Shown: positions 1-9,040, counted from the first letter of the stretch. The stretch: 64,000 nucleotides of DNA from Pannonibacter indicus (GCF_001418225.1 NZ_LIPT01000015.1:16459-80458), one strand, 5' to 3'. The notes: generated by a model from the sequence alone, not told the origin. Made by a program: numbers and translations.

Positions 1-3000
1 TCCCGCACGGCGGCATCCTCGATATAGGCGGTGTAAAGCTGATCGAAATGATGCTCGCGCACCGCCCTTGTCGTCGCGGCGAAAGCAAAGAGATAATCCA
101 GCGTCGCGGCAATCTCGAAGGCGCCCTTGTAGCCGTGGCGCATGACCCCGGCGATCCACTTCGGGTTAGCCGCCCGGCCCCGCACCACGCGGGAAATCTC
201 CTCTGACAGCGCCCGCACCACGGGCCGTTCGGGCCGCGAATGATCGGTGTGATAGCTGACGGGCGCCTCCCCCGTCAGCGCCTCAACCGTTGCCGCAAGG
301 CCTCCCTCGAACTGGTAGTAATCGTCGCTGTCGAGCAAATCATGCTCCCGGTTGTCCTGATTGTGCAGCACCAGGTCGACGCCGCGCAGGCGCGTCTCGA
401 AGCGCTCGCGCAGCACCTCGCCTTTCGCCCCGCCGCCATAGGCATAGGAGCCCCAGGCGAGAAAGGCCTCGGCGAAATCCTCCCGCCCCTCCCAGATGCC
501 CTCATCCATCAGCGCCTGAAGACCAGCGCCATAGGCGCCCGGCATGGAGCCGAACACACGGATGGAAGCTTCGGCAAAGGCATCATCCTGCGCCAGCCCC
601 CTGGCCTGCAGTTCCGCCCGTTCGGCCCGCACCCGCGCCGCGATCGGATTGGCGCTTTCTGGCTCATCAAGTGCAGCCACCGCCCGCACGGCGCTGGTGA
701 ACAGGTCCATCTGGTGCGGGAAGGCATCGCGGAAGAAGCCGGAGATGCGCAGCGTCACGTCGATGCGCGGACGGCGCAGCTCCGACAGGGGCATGATCTC
801 GAAACCGGTTACGCGCCCGGAGCCCGGCTCCCAGACCGGCCTTGCGCCGATCAGCGCCAGCGCCTGCGCAATGTCATCGCCGCCGGTACGCATGTTGGCC
901 GTGCCCCAGCAGGTCAGCACCAGTGCCTTCGGCCACTCGCCCTCATCCTGAAAATAGCGCAGCGCCACTTCCGCCGCCGAGGCCTGACCCAGCCGCCAGG
1001 CAATCTCGGTCGGCACCGCTCGCACATCGACCGAATAGAAATTCCGGCCCGTCGGCAGCACATCCGGCCGGCCCCGCGTCGGCGCACCGGACGGCCCCGG
1101 CGGCACGAAACGGCCATCCAGCGCCGCCAGAACCGCCGCCGTTTCCGCAGCTCCGGAGGCCGCTATGGCAGGTCTCAATGTGGACTCAATCTCCTGAAGA
1201 ACAGAAGCTGTTGCAGTCAGCTCCGGACATTTCATTTCCCTGGAGACAAGCTTCACGGCCAGCAGCTCCAGCCGCTCCACCGTGTCACCACAAGAGCGCC
1301 ACAGAGCATCGGACATGCCCGCCAGAAGCTCCGGCTTCGGCCCAGTCCAGGGGGCGGAAAAATCGCAGGACAGCGGATCGAAGTCTGGCGCATCGGCGAG
1401 CAGATCACGCGCCAGCGCCCGGATCAGGCTTTCATCCTGAGGCCTGCTTCCACGCGGCACGCGCACCAGCGCCACCAGCAGATCATGCAGCAGCCGCCCC
1501 TGCGGGCTTTCACCCAGCACATGCAGCCCGTCGCGGATCTGCAATTCCTTGAGGTCACACAAATGCGCATCAAGCCGTGCCAGCCGGGTCGTCTCGCACA
1601 TGTCCGGCGTCAGGCCGATATCCGCATCAAGCCCATGAACGGAAGCAAGCTCCAGAATGTCCCGCGTCAGCACTTTCTGCCGGCGCGGATCGACGCCGCT
1701 GGCGAGGTAATATTCATCGAGCAGATTTTCCATTTCATTGGCAACGCCATAATTTTCAGCCCGCGTCAGCGGCGGTGTCAGATGATCAACAATTACGGCA
1801 GAGGCCCGGCGCTTGGCCTGCATGCCCTCACCCGGATCATTGACAATGAAAGGATAAACGTTCGGCACCGGACCCAGCACGGCCTCCGGGTAGCATTCTT
1901 CGGACAGGGCCAGCGCCTTGCCCGGCAGCCATTCCAGATTGCCGTGCTTGCCGAGATGGACGACGGCATCGATACCGGCCACCTCGCGCAGCCAGATATA
2001 GAAGGCAAAGTAGTTGTGCGGCGGCACCAGATCCGGATCGTGATAGGTCGCCTTGGGGTCGATGTTATAGCCGCGCGCGGGCTGAATGCCGGCATAGACC
2101 CTGCCAAACCGGGTCAGCGGCAGCTCGAAGGCGCCATCGCGCACGGCAGGGTCATCTTCCGGACCGCCCCAGCGCGCCGTCACCTGCGCCTGCACCGCCT
2201 CCGGCAAGGACGCAAAAGCCCTGCGGTAATCCGCAAGCGCAAAGCGCACATCCACCCGGCGCCCGGCCCGCCCATGGATATCATTGGTCACGCCCGCCGT
2301 CAGATGGGCCATCAGCGTTTCGGAAGTAACCGGTGCATCAACCGGGACGTCATAGCCTGCGTCCCGCAGATCCGCGATCAGGGCAGCGCAGGAGGCAGGC
2401 GTATCCAGCCCCACCCCATTGGCAATGCGGCCGCCGCTGTCGGGATAATTCGCCAGCACCAGCGCCACCTTGCGCGCGGCAGCGGGCTTGCCGCCCAGCT
2501 TCGCCCAGTTTGCCGCAAGAGCGGCCACAAAGGCCATGCGGCTTTCTTCGGGCCTGAAGAGCACGGGGCGGAACTGGGTGGCGGGATCAAGGATGCCTTC
2601 TTCCTTGAACGAGACCGCCCGCGTCATCAGCCGCCCGTCCAGCTCCGGCAGAACCACATGCATGGCCAGATCGCGCACGGAGAGCCCTTGCGTGCTTTCG
2701 GCCCAGCCCGCCCGCGAGGAGGAGGAGAAGACCACCTGCAGCACCGGGCGGCCCGGCGCATCCAGCGGTGACGGCTGATGCACGCGTCCGCCGCTGGAAA
2801 CGGCAAAGGCCGTCGCATTCAGCACCACCGCCGGCGGCAGCGCCTCGAACAGGGCCGACAGCACGGCAGCCGATTCCGCATCCTTCAGCGAGGCCACGAA
2901 GACGGGGAGCACGTTAAGCCCCTGCCCCTCCAGATGACGGCAGAGCGCCTCGGCAGGCGCCGTCTCGCCCGCCTGCACCAGCGCCCGGTAGAAGACCAGC

Positions 3001-3608
3001 GCCGCCACCGGCCTTGCCGGATCTGCGAAGCGGGCCGTCAGATCATCGAGCCCCGGTGCGGTGTGGCCGGGCAGGAAGATGCCCGCACGCGGCAAGGGCG
3101 CAGGCAGGGGCGGCTCCTGATCCTTGCCAATGAGATGAGCGCAAAACCTCAAGGCATTGCGGTAATTTTCTGCGCCACCTTCAATGCAGTAGCGCCACAG
3201 CCGCCGCACGGCGTCCACCGGCACGGTGGAGAGAGCGGCCAGATCCTCATCCCACTTGTCGCAGCCTGCAAAGACAGCCAGCTGCAACCCGCTGCGGTTG
3301 ACTTCCTCCCGCAGCCGGTCCAGCCCATAGGACCAGTAGCCCGCTCCGCCCAGCAGCCGCAGCACAACAAGCTTTGAACCGGCCAGCGTCTTTTCCGCAT
3401 AAAGATCGACGGAATAGGGATGAGACAGCGCCAGAATGCTGGCAAGCCGCAGTGACACATCCCCGCCAAGGAAGGCATGCGCGGCGGCGAAAGCCGAGAG
3501 TTCCGTATCGGCCGCCGACAGGAACACGAGATCGGCCGGGTCCTGCGCGAGGTCCACGGCATCACCGCCGTCATCAATTCGCCTGGTTTGACTTGCGAGG
3601 ATATGCAT
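1..3608 (-). CDS. cobN: Cobaltochelatase subunit CobN (C-terminus outside window)
   Basis: Large subunit of the ATP-dependent aerobic cobaltochelatase, which inserts Co2+ into hydrogenobyrinic acid a,c-diamide with CobS and CobT. The frame is open for 1,202 codons from ATG 3608 to the left edge; family members are about 1,250-1,280 residues, so only the last several dozen residues are missing. Diagnostic stretches are AVVHLGKHGNLEWLPGK near 1930-1980 and the FYIWLREVAG and NDPGEGMQAKRRA blocks near 1800-2000. Further 3' are HNQDNREHDLLDSDDYYQF near 310-370 and NPKWIAGVMRHGYKGAFE near 120-160. It is the third enzyme gene of the riboswitch-led cobU-cobW-cobN operon, about 100 bp behind cobW. 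No frameshift was seen at the points I translated. A long plus-strand open frame over it is a high-GC shadow. Confidence 0.95.
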   Translation of the reverse strand, partial: MHILASQTRRIDDGGDAVDLAQDPADLVFLSAADTELSAFAAAHAFLGGDVSLRLASILALSHPYSVDLYAEKTLAGSKLVVLRLLGGAGYWSYGLDRLREEVNRSGLQLAVFAGCDKWDEDLAALSTVPVDAVRRLWRYCIEGGAENYRNALRFCAHLIGKDQEPPLPAPLPRAGIFLPGHTAPGLDDLTARFADPARPVAALVFYRALVQAGETAPAEALCRHLEGQGLNVLPVFVASLKDAESAAVLSALFEALPPAVVLNATAFAVSSGGRVHQPSPLDAPGRPVLQVVFSSSSRAGWAESTQGLSVRDLAMHVVLPELDGRLMTRAVSFKEEGILDPATQFRPVLFRPEESRMAFVAALAANWAKLGGKPAAARKVALVLANYPDSGGRIANGVGLDTPASCAALIADLRDAGYDVPVDAPVTSETLMAHLTAGVTNDIHGRAGRRVDVRFALADYRRAFASLPEAVQAQVTARWGGPEDDPAVRDGAFELPLTRFGRVYAGIQPARGYNIDPKATYHDPDLVPPHNYFAFYIWLREVAGIDAVVHLGKHGNLEWLPGKALALSEECYPEAVLGPVPNVYPFIVNDPGEGMQAKRRASAVIVDHLTPPLTRAENYGVANEMENLLDEYYLASGVDPRRQKVLTRDILELASVHGLDADIGLTPDMCETTRLARLDAHLCDLKELQIRDGLHVLGESPQGRLLHDLLVALVRVPRGSRPQDESLIRALARDLLADAPDFDPLSCDFSAPWTGPKPELLAGMSDALWRSCGDTVERLELLAVKLVSREMKCPELTATASVLQEIESTLRPAIAASGAAETAAVLAALDGRFVPPGPSGAPTRGRPDVLPTGRNFYSVDVRAVPTEIAWRLGQASAAEVALRYFQDEGEWPKALVLTCWGTANMRTGGDDIAQALALIGARPVWEPGSGRVTGFEIMPLSELRRPRIDVTLRISGFFRDAFPHQMDLFTSAVRAVAALDEPESANPIAARVRAERAELQARGLAQDDAFAEASIRVFGSMPGAYGAGLQALMDEGIWEGREDFAEAFLAWGSYAYGGGAKGEVLRERFETRLRGVDLVLHNQDNREHDLLDSDDYYQFEGGLAATVEALTGEAPVSYHTDHSRPERPVVRALSEEISRVVRGRAANPKWIAGVMRHGYKGAFEIAATLDYLFAFAATTRAVREHHFDQLYTAYIEDAAVR

Positions 3609-3714
3609 CTGGCACGCCTTCAATAGGCTCAGACTGGGTGTGCCTGTACCCGCGTCCCGCCCCTTTCGCAACTTGCGTCAGGAGCGGGGCGGCGGGGGTC
3701 CACACCGCGAAGGG

Positions 3715-4833
3715 TCAGGCCGCACGGCCTGCCTGAAGGGAGGCGAGAGCGTCCGTGACGGCGGCCAGATCCAGCCCCTTGAGGCCGATCACCACCAGCT
3801 TGCCGGGCGCCTTGGCGCCAGCGGCAAACCAGGCCTCGACACGCGGCCCAACCGCCTGCACCAGCGCAGGCGCGGCTTTGCCGGAGACCGTCACCGCGCC
3901 CTTGATGCGCAGCACGCCCTTCAGCGCCATCGCCTGCTTCACCACCGCCTCAACGTCCTTCAGAGAAGCAAACTCGGGCGCTGTGACCACGTGGCTCTCG
4001 AAATCATCATGGTGGTGATCATGGTCATCATCGTGATCGTGATCATGGTCATCATCGTGATCGTGATCGTGGTCATCATCATGATGGTGGTGATGATGAC
4101 CACGGCGGGCGGCCAGATCATCCTCGGCAGCGGAGGAGCGGCCCAGCAGTACGTCGATGGGCAGCGAGCCCTTTTCAGCGGCAATGATCTCGACACCGGC
4201 GCGGACATCTTCGGCGATATGCTCACGGATATGCTCCAGTGCGTGATCATCCACCAGATCGGCCTTGTTCAGCACCACCAGATCGGCGCAGGCGAGCTGA
4301 TCGTGGAAGAGCTCCTCCACCGGATTGTCATGATCCAGCGTTTCGTCAGCAGCGCGCTGCGCGGCAAGGGCTTCCTCATCCAGCACGATGCGCCCTTCGG
4401 CGAGCGCTGCCGCATCCAGCACGGTGACGACACCATCCACCGTCACCCGCGTCTTGACGCTCGGCCAGGTGAAGGCGCGCACCAGCGGCTGAGGCAGAGC
4501 GAGGCCCGAGGTCTCGATGACGATATGGTCCGGCGGTGTTTCGCGGGCCAGCAGCATTTCCATCGCCGGGAGGAAATCATCGGCCACGGTGCAGCAGATG
4601 CAGCCGTTGGTCAGCTCCACCACATCATCGGCAGAGCAGGACGGATCGGCACAGCCATCCAGCAGCGAGCCGTCAAAACCCATGTCGCCGAACTCGTTGA
4701 CGATCAGCGCAATGCGCCGCCCGCCCGCGTTGGTCAGCAGATTGCGGATGAGTGTCGTCTTGCCCGCGCCCAGAAAGCCGGTGACGATGGTGGCCGGGAT
4801 CTTGGCCACGGCAGGGGTCTGAAAATCGGTCAT
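3715..4833 (-). CDS. cobW: CobW-type GTPase metallochaperone with His/Asp-rich linker
   Basis: COG0523 G3E GTPase, 372 residues, presumed to deliver cobalt for the CobN chelatase. The P-loop GFLGAGKTT is at 19-27 and the metal-binding CICC motif at 78-81. A CobW C-terminal domain follows a His/Asp-rich linker at about 243-278. The start is set at ATG 4833 because it overlaps the cobU stop as ATGA; a longer upstream reading adds 25 residues without family likeness. The position between cobU and cobN supports a cobalt role rather than the zinc role of other COG0523 members. The linker is encoded by a 24-bp tandem repeat, so its length may vary between strains. Confidence 0.93.
   Translation of the reverse strand: MTDFQTPAVAKIPATIVTGFLGAGKTTLIRNLLTNAGGRRIALIVNEFGDMGFDGSLLDGCADPSCSADDVVELTNGCICCTVADDFLPAMEMLLARETPPDHIVIETSGLALPQPLVRAFTWPSVKTRVTVDGVVTVLDAAALAEGRIVLDEEALAAQRAADETLDHDNPVEELFHDQLACADLVVLNKADLVDDHALEHIREHIAEDVRAGVEIIAAEKGSLPIDVLLGRSSAAEDDLAARRGHHHHHHDDDHDHDHDDDHDHDHDDDHDHHHDDFESHVVTAPEFASLKDVEAVVKQAMALKGVLRIKGAVTVSGKAAPALVQAVGPRVEAWFAAGAKAPGKLVVIGLKGLDLAAVTDALASLQAGRAA
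4021..4080. repeat. 24-bp tandem repeat inside cobW (metal-binding linker)
   Basis: Two perfect tandem copies of a 24-bp unit (4021-4044 and 4045-4068) and a 12-bp near-copy at 4069-4080, followed by a degenerate run of GAT/CAT-type codons to about 4100. On the minus strand each unit encodes eight alternating Asp and His residues, so a copy-number change would lengthen or shorten the linker in frame. Confidence 0.9.
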
Positions 4834-5402
4834 AGGGAGATATCCGGTTGGGAGGAAGGCTTGAGCAGAAGCGGCAGACCCGCGGCCACGAAGACCACCC
4901 GGCTGCAAACGGCGGCAAGCTCCTGATTGAGGCGGCCCTGCGCATCGCGGAACTGACGCGCCATGGCGTTGTCCGGCACGATGCCAAGACCCACTTCATT
5001 CGAAACAAAAACAACAGGCGCAGGCAGATTGGGCACAAGCGCGCAAAGCGCCTGCGTGGCAGCGGCAAGGTCTGCTTCGGCCATCGTCAGATTGGTGAGC
5101 CAGAGCGTCAGGCAATCGACCAGCACCGCACGTCCGGGAACGGCTTCACGCCGGAGCACGTCCGTCAAATCCGCGCCGATGCCGCCCTTGTCCTCGATGG
5201 TGCACCACTCTCCCCCCCGCCGCGTGCGGTGCAGGCCGATGCGGGCCTCCATTTCCCCGTCCCATGCGGCGGAGGTCGCCACATAGACAGGCTCAAGCCC
5301 GCTTCCGAGGATCAGCTGCTCTGCATATCTGCTCTTGCCGGAGCGTGCGCCCCCCGTCACCAGAACGGAAAGTGCGGCCCCCTGCCCTTCAGCCTGCGCC
5401 AT
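4830..5402 (-). CDS. cobU: Adenosylcobinamide kinase / adenosylcobinamide-phosphate guanylyltransferase
   Basis: Bifunctional enzyme (CobU, also named CobP) that phosphorylates adenosylcobinamide and then transfers GMP to give AdoCbi-GDP, in nucleotide-loop assembly. The protein has 190 residues, normal for the family. The P-loop GGARSGKS is at 17-24, followed by the GLHRTRR segment that carries the guanylylated His in the family, then DCLTLWLTNL and SNEVGLGIVP. It is the first enzyme gene after the B12 riboswitch. Its ATG has no Shine-Dalgarno of its own and sits 3 nt after the stop of a 32-codon ORF that does have one, which suggests translational coupling. Its stop overlaps the cobW start. 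Confidence 0.95.
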   Translation of the reverse strand: MAQAEGQGAALSVLVTGGARSGKSRYAEQLILGSGLEPVYVATSAAWDGEMEARIGLHRTRRGGEWCTIEDKGGIGADLTDVLRREAVPGRAVLVDCLTLWLTNLTMAEADLAAATQALCALVPNLPAPVVFVSNEVGLGIVPDNAMARQFRDAQGRLNQELAAVCSRVVFVAAGLPLLLKPSSQPDISL

Positions 5403-5405
5403 GGG

Positions 5406-5504
5406 TCAGCCGCAGGCTGAAAGCATGGCAGCGTCAGGTAGTCTTGCGGATGCGCGGGCGCGATCCGCCCTGCCATCCGCCCAGTCTGGGGGAGTAGAAA
5501 TCAT
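5406..5504 (-). CDS. Possible 32-codon mini-ORF between B12 riboswitch and cobU
   Basis: ATG 5504 follows a strong GGAGGA ribosome site by seven bases and opens 32 codons, ending in TGA three bases before the cobU ATG. The peptide starts MISTPPDWADGRADRARASA and has no recognisable domain. It may be a leader peptide whose translation opens the cobU start, which lacks its own ribosome site. It may also be a small unannotated protein, or the ribosome site may simply be the riboswitch-controlled element with an incidental frame after it. Only the ribosome site and the tight spacing support it. Confidence 0.35.
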   Translation of the reverse strand: MISTPPDWADGRADRARASARLPDAAMLSACG

Positions 5505-5544
5505 GTCAAATCCTCCGGTCCGCCCACCCGGCGGCCTTGGGGTT

Positions 5545-5748
5545 GCACCACATCAGGCCGGTCTCCTGGCTCGCGGGTCTTCACCTTGCCGCGCCTTCCC
5601 GCAAGGGCTGGCCTTGCAGTGGCATGAGGCGGCAAGATTCTCCGCTGACAGTTGCGGGGGCAGCTGCGGCTTTGGAGCCCCGGATTGAGTCGCTCCGCAC
5701 CGCATTCCCGTTTCATCCCCTTGGGCTTGGCCCGCCGGGGAACCTGAT
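5545..5748 (-). promoter_or_regulatory. Cobalamin (AdoCbl) riboswitch
   Basis: The minus strand carries the class hallmarks in order. An entry segment GATCAGGTTCCCC begins near 5748, then AAACGGGAATGCGGTG near 5700-5715, CCCGCAACTGTC near 5650-5665, GCCACTG at 5617-5623, and the B12 box AGCCAGGAGACCGGCCTG at 5554-5571. The mini-ORF and cobU lie directly downstream, so it should lower expression of cobU-cobW-cobN when B12 is plentiful. No T-tailed terminator is evident, so control of the GGAGGA ribosome site at about 5511-5516 is the likelier mode. Confidence 0.95.
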
Positions 5749-5755
5749 CTTCTCC

Positions 5756-5783
5756 TTGTAACGGCTTGGCGGCACCGCAGCAA
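5756..5783 (-). promoter_or_regulatory. Candidate sigma-70 promoter for the cob riboswitch transcript
   Basis: On the minus strand a TTGCTG-like -35 (5778-5783) and a TTACAA -10 (5756-5761) are 16 bp apart. The predicted start near 5749 coincides with the first bases of the riboswitch, which is the main support. Confidence 0.4.
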
Positions 5784-5944
5784 GGACGCCCTTTGGGCAC
5801 CTCAGCGGCGCAATTGCCGCCCCCGCATCCCTGGCAAAGGGTGCAAGGACCGGCACGGACGGGTTATCCACTGGCTCAAGCCGTTGAAAGACCGCAGATT
5901 TCCGCCAAAGCCGCCCCTGTGGAAAACTTTCTTGAAGAAAGGGC

Positions 5945-5973
5945 TTGGCAAATGCTCAAGGCCTTTGTTATAC
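5945..5973 (+). promoter_or_regulatory. Promoter of tRNA-Asn
   Basis: TTGGCA (5945-5950) and TTATAC (5968-5973) are separated by exactly 17 bp and lie about 60 bp upstream of the tRNA. No other plus-strand gene follows, so the assignment is straightforward. Confidence 0.7.
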
Positions 5974-6033
5974 GCCTCTCACCGACGGCGGCGCACACAG
6001 CCGCCACCGCAAAGGGCGCTGCCCTTATGGTGA

Positions 6034-6109
6034 TCCGCGATAGCTCAGTTGGTAGAGCGTTCGACTGTTAATCGAATGGTCGCAGGTTCGAGTCCTGCTC
6101 GCGGAGCCA
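6034..6109 (+). tRNA. tRNA-Asn (anticodon GTT)
   Basis: 76-nt cloverleaf with acceptor stem TCCGCGA (6034-6040) pairing with TCGCGGA (6099-6105), discriminator G and an encoded CCA at 6107-6109. The D arm contains AGCTCAGTTGGTAGAGC. The anticodon loop CTGTTAA carries GTT at 6067-6069, and the T arm is GGTTCGAGTCC. An imperfect hairpin followed by five T residues near 6140-6170 could end the transcript. Confidence 0.98.
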
Positions 6110-6188
6110 ACCTTTTCTCTTCCTTCGATAAAATTCAAAGCTTTCCCGCGACAGCAGGGCTTTTTGCGTTTGTGCGGCAGACTGCACC

Positions 6189-8147
6189 TCACGCGGGCTT
6201 GCGGTAGAGCAGCCAGAGAAAATACGGCCCGCCGATGAAGGAGGCGAGGATGCCTGCAGGGATCTCGTAGGGAAAATCGAGCGTGCGGCCCAGCCAGTCG
6301 GCGCTGACCATCAGCGCTGCGCCGATCGCTGCAGCACAGACGATCCGCAGCAGCGCCCTGCCCGGCGCCACGGAGGCCGCAATATGGGGCGCGATGAGGC
6401 CGATGAAGCTCAAAGGGCCGGTGATCAGCGTCGCGGCGGCCGTCAGCAGGGCCGAGAGTGACAAAAGCACGGTGCGCGAGCGGCGGGGCGAAAGGCCCAG
6501 CGCGCGGGCTGTGGTGTCGCCCAGCGGCAGAATCTCCAGCCAGCGCCCCATCAGCGGCAGCACCAGCAGCACAACGAGCAGGATGCCCAGCGCGGCAAGG
6601 GCCGTCAGTCCGGCGGCGCGGTAGGTCGGCCCCATGGACCAGGCCAGCACGAAGACCGCGCGCGGATCACCGCTGGCCAGAATGAAGGATATGAGCGCGG
6701 CGGCAAACGTGCCGATGGCAACACCGGCCAGCAGCACCGGTCCAGGTGCGTGACCGGACTTGCGGGTGATGGCCAGCACGAAAAGGAAGGCAAGCACAGC
6801 ACCTGCAGCCCCGCCCGCCAGCAAAACGGGCGGCGCGAAGGAGCCGGTCAAAAGCAGCGCACCGGTGATGCCGAGCCCCGCCCCGGAACTGACGCCCAGC
6901 CCTTCGGGACTGGCGAGCGGATTGCCGGTCATCGCCTGAATGAGACCTCCGGCCAGCGCCAGCATCGCCCCGGCAGCGGCTGCGGCCAGCACCCGCGGCC
7001 AGCGCCCTTCAATCAGTTCTCCGGCGGACAGGCCCCCCGGATGCAACTGGCTGGTGAGAGAGAAGAGCGTGAGCGCGGCAAGACAGGCCAGAGCCAGCAG
7101 CAGGACGAGGCGCTGACGGCTGGCGGCCGGAACGGATGGCGCCGGCAGGTGTGAACCGCCGATGCGCGTGCTCGCAGGCATGCGGCGCAGCAGCACCAGC
7201 AGCAGCACGGCTCCGGCCATGGCGGTGGCTGTTCCCGTGGGCACTTCGGCAATCATGCCGGACAGTGCCAGGACGATGCTGTCGGCAAGCAGCAGCAGCG
7301 CCGCGCCGATGACGGGCGCTGAGACAAAACGCCCGGCAAAACTCCGGACACCGGCAAGTGCCGCCAGATGCGGCGTGGCAAGGCCAACGAAGGCAATCAC
7401 GCCTACCCGCACCACCACCAGCGCGGAGAGACAGCAGGCCAGCGACAGGGCAACAAGCCGGATCGTGCGGATGGAGAGGCCCAGGCTGCGGGCGCTGGCA
7501 TCATCGAGCCCGGCAACCGTCAGCGGCCTGAGCAGCAGCGCCAGCAGCGGCACGCAGAACGCAAGCCTGACGGACAGGGCCGAGGCATCGGAAAGATCAT
7601 TCTGCACCAGCGAGCCGCTGGCCCAGATGAAGACCGAGCGCAGATATTCATGCTGGAACAGGGCCAGCACAACGGAAGCCGATCCGGCGAAGAAGCTGAC
7701 GATCATGCCGCACAAGAGCAGGGTCACCGGCGAAAAACCGTGCCGGGAGGCAAGCATCCCCACCAGCGCCAGTGCGGCAAAGCCGCCCGCCAGCCCCGCC
7801 GCCTCACGCTGCCACATGGCGAGTGCGGGCACGAGTAGCGTTGCCGCCATGATGCCAAGCTGCGCACCGGAGAGAAGGCCGAGGGTTGCCGGTTCCGCCA
7901 GCGGGTTCTTCAGCACCTGCTGAAACACCACTCCCGCCAGCGCAAGAGCGGCCCCGGCCAGCGCCGCCACGGCAAGGCGCGGCACCAGCGCATAATGCAG
8001 ATAGATTTCCCCGAAGACAGCCGGGTCCGGGGTGAGCAGCGCCCCGCCCAGCGCAGACAGGGGTACATGGGCGCTGAAGGCCACAAGGGTCAGGACGGCG
8101 GCAGGCAGCAGCAGCGCCGCAAGAAGCAAGGGAAGACGAAGCGTCAT
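6189..8147 (-). CDS. fhuB: Fe3+-siderophore ABC transporter permease, fused double-length (FhuB type)
   Basis: Inner-membrane permease of 652 residues made of two tandem FecCD domains, as in E. coli FhuB (about 660). The family signature occurs twice: LALAGVVFQQVLKNPLAEP in the first half and LALAGGLIQAMTGNPLASP in the second. About twenty hydrophobic segments are visible. The start at ATG 8147 overlaps the binding-protein stop as ATGA; the longer upstream reading runs antisense-like through that gene and is not credible. It is the last gene of the fecI-fecR-receptor-fhuD-fhuB run. No ATPase (FhuC) gene lies next to it, so one must be supplied from elsewhere. Confidence 0.93.
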   Translation of the reverse strand: MTLRLPLLLAALLLPAAVLTLVAFSAHVPLSALGGALLTPDPAVFGEIYLHYALVPRLAVAALAGAALALAGVVFQQVLKNPLAEPATLGLLSGAQLGIMAATLLVPALAMWQREAAGLAGGFAALALVGMLASRHGFSPVTLLLCGMIVSFFAGSASVVLALFQHEYLRSVFIWASGSLVQNDLSDASALSVRLAFCVPLLALLLRPLTVAGLDDASARSLGLSIRTIRLVALSLACCLSALVVVRVGVIAFVGLATPHLAALAGVRSFAGRFVSAPVIGAALLLLADSIVLALSGMIAEVPTGTATAMAGAVLLLVLLRRMPASTRIGGSHLPAPSVPAASRQRLVLLLALACLAALTLFSLTSQLHPGGLSAGELIEGRWPRVLAAAAAGAMLALAGGLIQAMTGNPLASPEGLGVSSGAGLGITGALLLTGSFAPPVLLAGGAAGAVLAFLFVLAITRKSGHAPGPVLLAGVAIGTFAAALISFILASGDPRAVFVLAWSMGPTYRAAGLTALAALGILLVVLLVLPLMGRWLEILPLGDTTARALGLSPRRSRTVLLSLSALLTAAATLITGPLSFIGLIAPHIAASVAPGRALLRIVCAAAIGAALMVSADWLGRTLDFPYEIPAGILASFIGGPYFLWLLYRKPA

Positions 8148-9040
8148 GAGATCTGCAGGGCCTTGGTGAGAATACCGGCAAAACGCAGGGCGGATGGCAA
8201 AGCTCCGAAGACCCAGACCGGTGGAATGCTGACAACGCGCCGTGCCCGCACCGCCGGGATGGCCCGCCACAACCCGCTGGCGGCGAGCGCTTCCGGCGGA
8301 CCCGGCTCGATGATGACGATACGTGTTTCCGGGTTGGCGGCAATCGCGTCGAGGCCTGCGGTCGAGAAGCCCCAATGACTGCCGCTATGCTGCCATGCTG
8401 ACGGCAGGCCGAGACGGCCCAGCACATCGTGGAAAAGACTGCCGGGGCCGTAGATATCGGCGAGCCGGTCACTGGCGAATTTCAGGATCAGCAGAGGGCG
8501 GCCATCATAGGACTGAAGCTGATTGCGGAGCGCGGCAAACTGCTGCTCCGCATGTTCCAGATAGATGGCAGCCCCGTCACGGCGCTGCAGGCGGGCGGCA
8601 ATCGCCTCAAGTCCCTCTTCAGCCCGTTTCAGCGGCTGGCGCTCCGGCGTGTAAAGGGGCAGGGACAGCACGGGCGCCACAGGCTCCAGCATGGCCGCCG
8701 GAACGCCATAGCCGGTCTGGGTGACAATCAGGTCCGGCCGGAAGGCCCTGAGCAGTTCCATGTTGGGCCAGGAGCGCAGGCCCAGATCGATGGTGCCCTC
8801 CGCGAGCGCCGGGCTGACGACACGCGCGCCATAGAGCGGGGCTTCCGCCACGGCGGCAGGTGCCACGCCCAGCGCCAGCAGCGTTTCGGCCCAGGCCCAG
8901 TCCAGCACGGCGATGCGCGGCAGCTCCTCCCCTGCCCGGCCGGTCCGGCCCTGAAACGGCAGGGAGGCAAACCCAAGCAACGCGGCGGCAAATTGCCGCC
9001 GCGTCAGAGCATTCGGTCCGGAAATCATCCGCTCCGGCAT
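8144..9040 (-). CDS. fhuD: Siderophore ABC transporter substrate-binding protein (FhuD-like)
   Basis: Periplasmic binding protein of about 298 residues in the FhuD/FepB fold family. The N-terminus has a twin-arginine signal, TRRQFAAALLGFASLP at about 13-28, so Tat export is likely. The helical-backbone binding domain follows, with PRIAVLDWAWAETLLALGV and a family-type RPDLIV segment. ATG 9040 overlaps the receptor stop as TAATG; a second ATG at 9028 has the better ribosome site (GGAG) and may be the true start. Its 3' end overlaps fhuB. The ligand is probably a ferric hydroxamate-like siderophore, by similarity only. Confidence 0.88.
   Translation of the reverse strand: MPERMISGPNALTRRQFAAALLGFASLPFQGRTGRAGEELPRIAVLDWAWAETLLALGVAPAAVAEAPLYGARVVSPALAEGTIDLGLRSWPNMELLRAFRPDLIVTQTGYGVPAAMLEPVAPVLSLPLYTPERQPLKRAEEGLEAIAARLQRRDGAAIYLEHAEQQFAALRNQLQSYDGRPLLILKFASDRLADIYGPGSLFHDVLGRLGLPSAWQHSGSHWGFSTAGLDAIAANPETRIVIIEPGPPEALAASGLWRAIPAVRARRVVSIPPVWVFGALPSALRFAGILTKALQIS

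Noticed and set aside
240..2771. 843-codon plus-strand open frame
   Set aside because: It is antisense to cobN, which shows clear family motifs; the Arg/His/Pro-rich translation is typical of a high-GC shadow frame.
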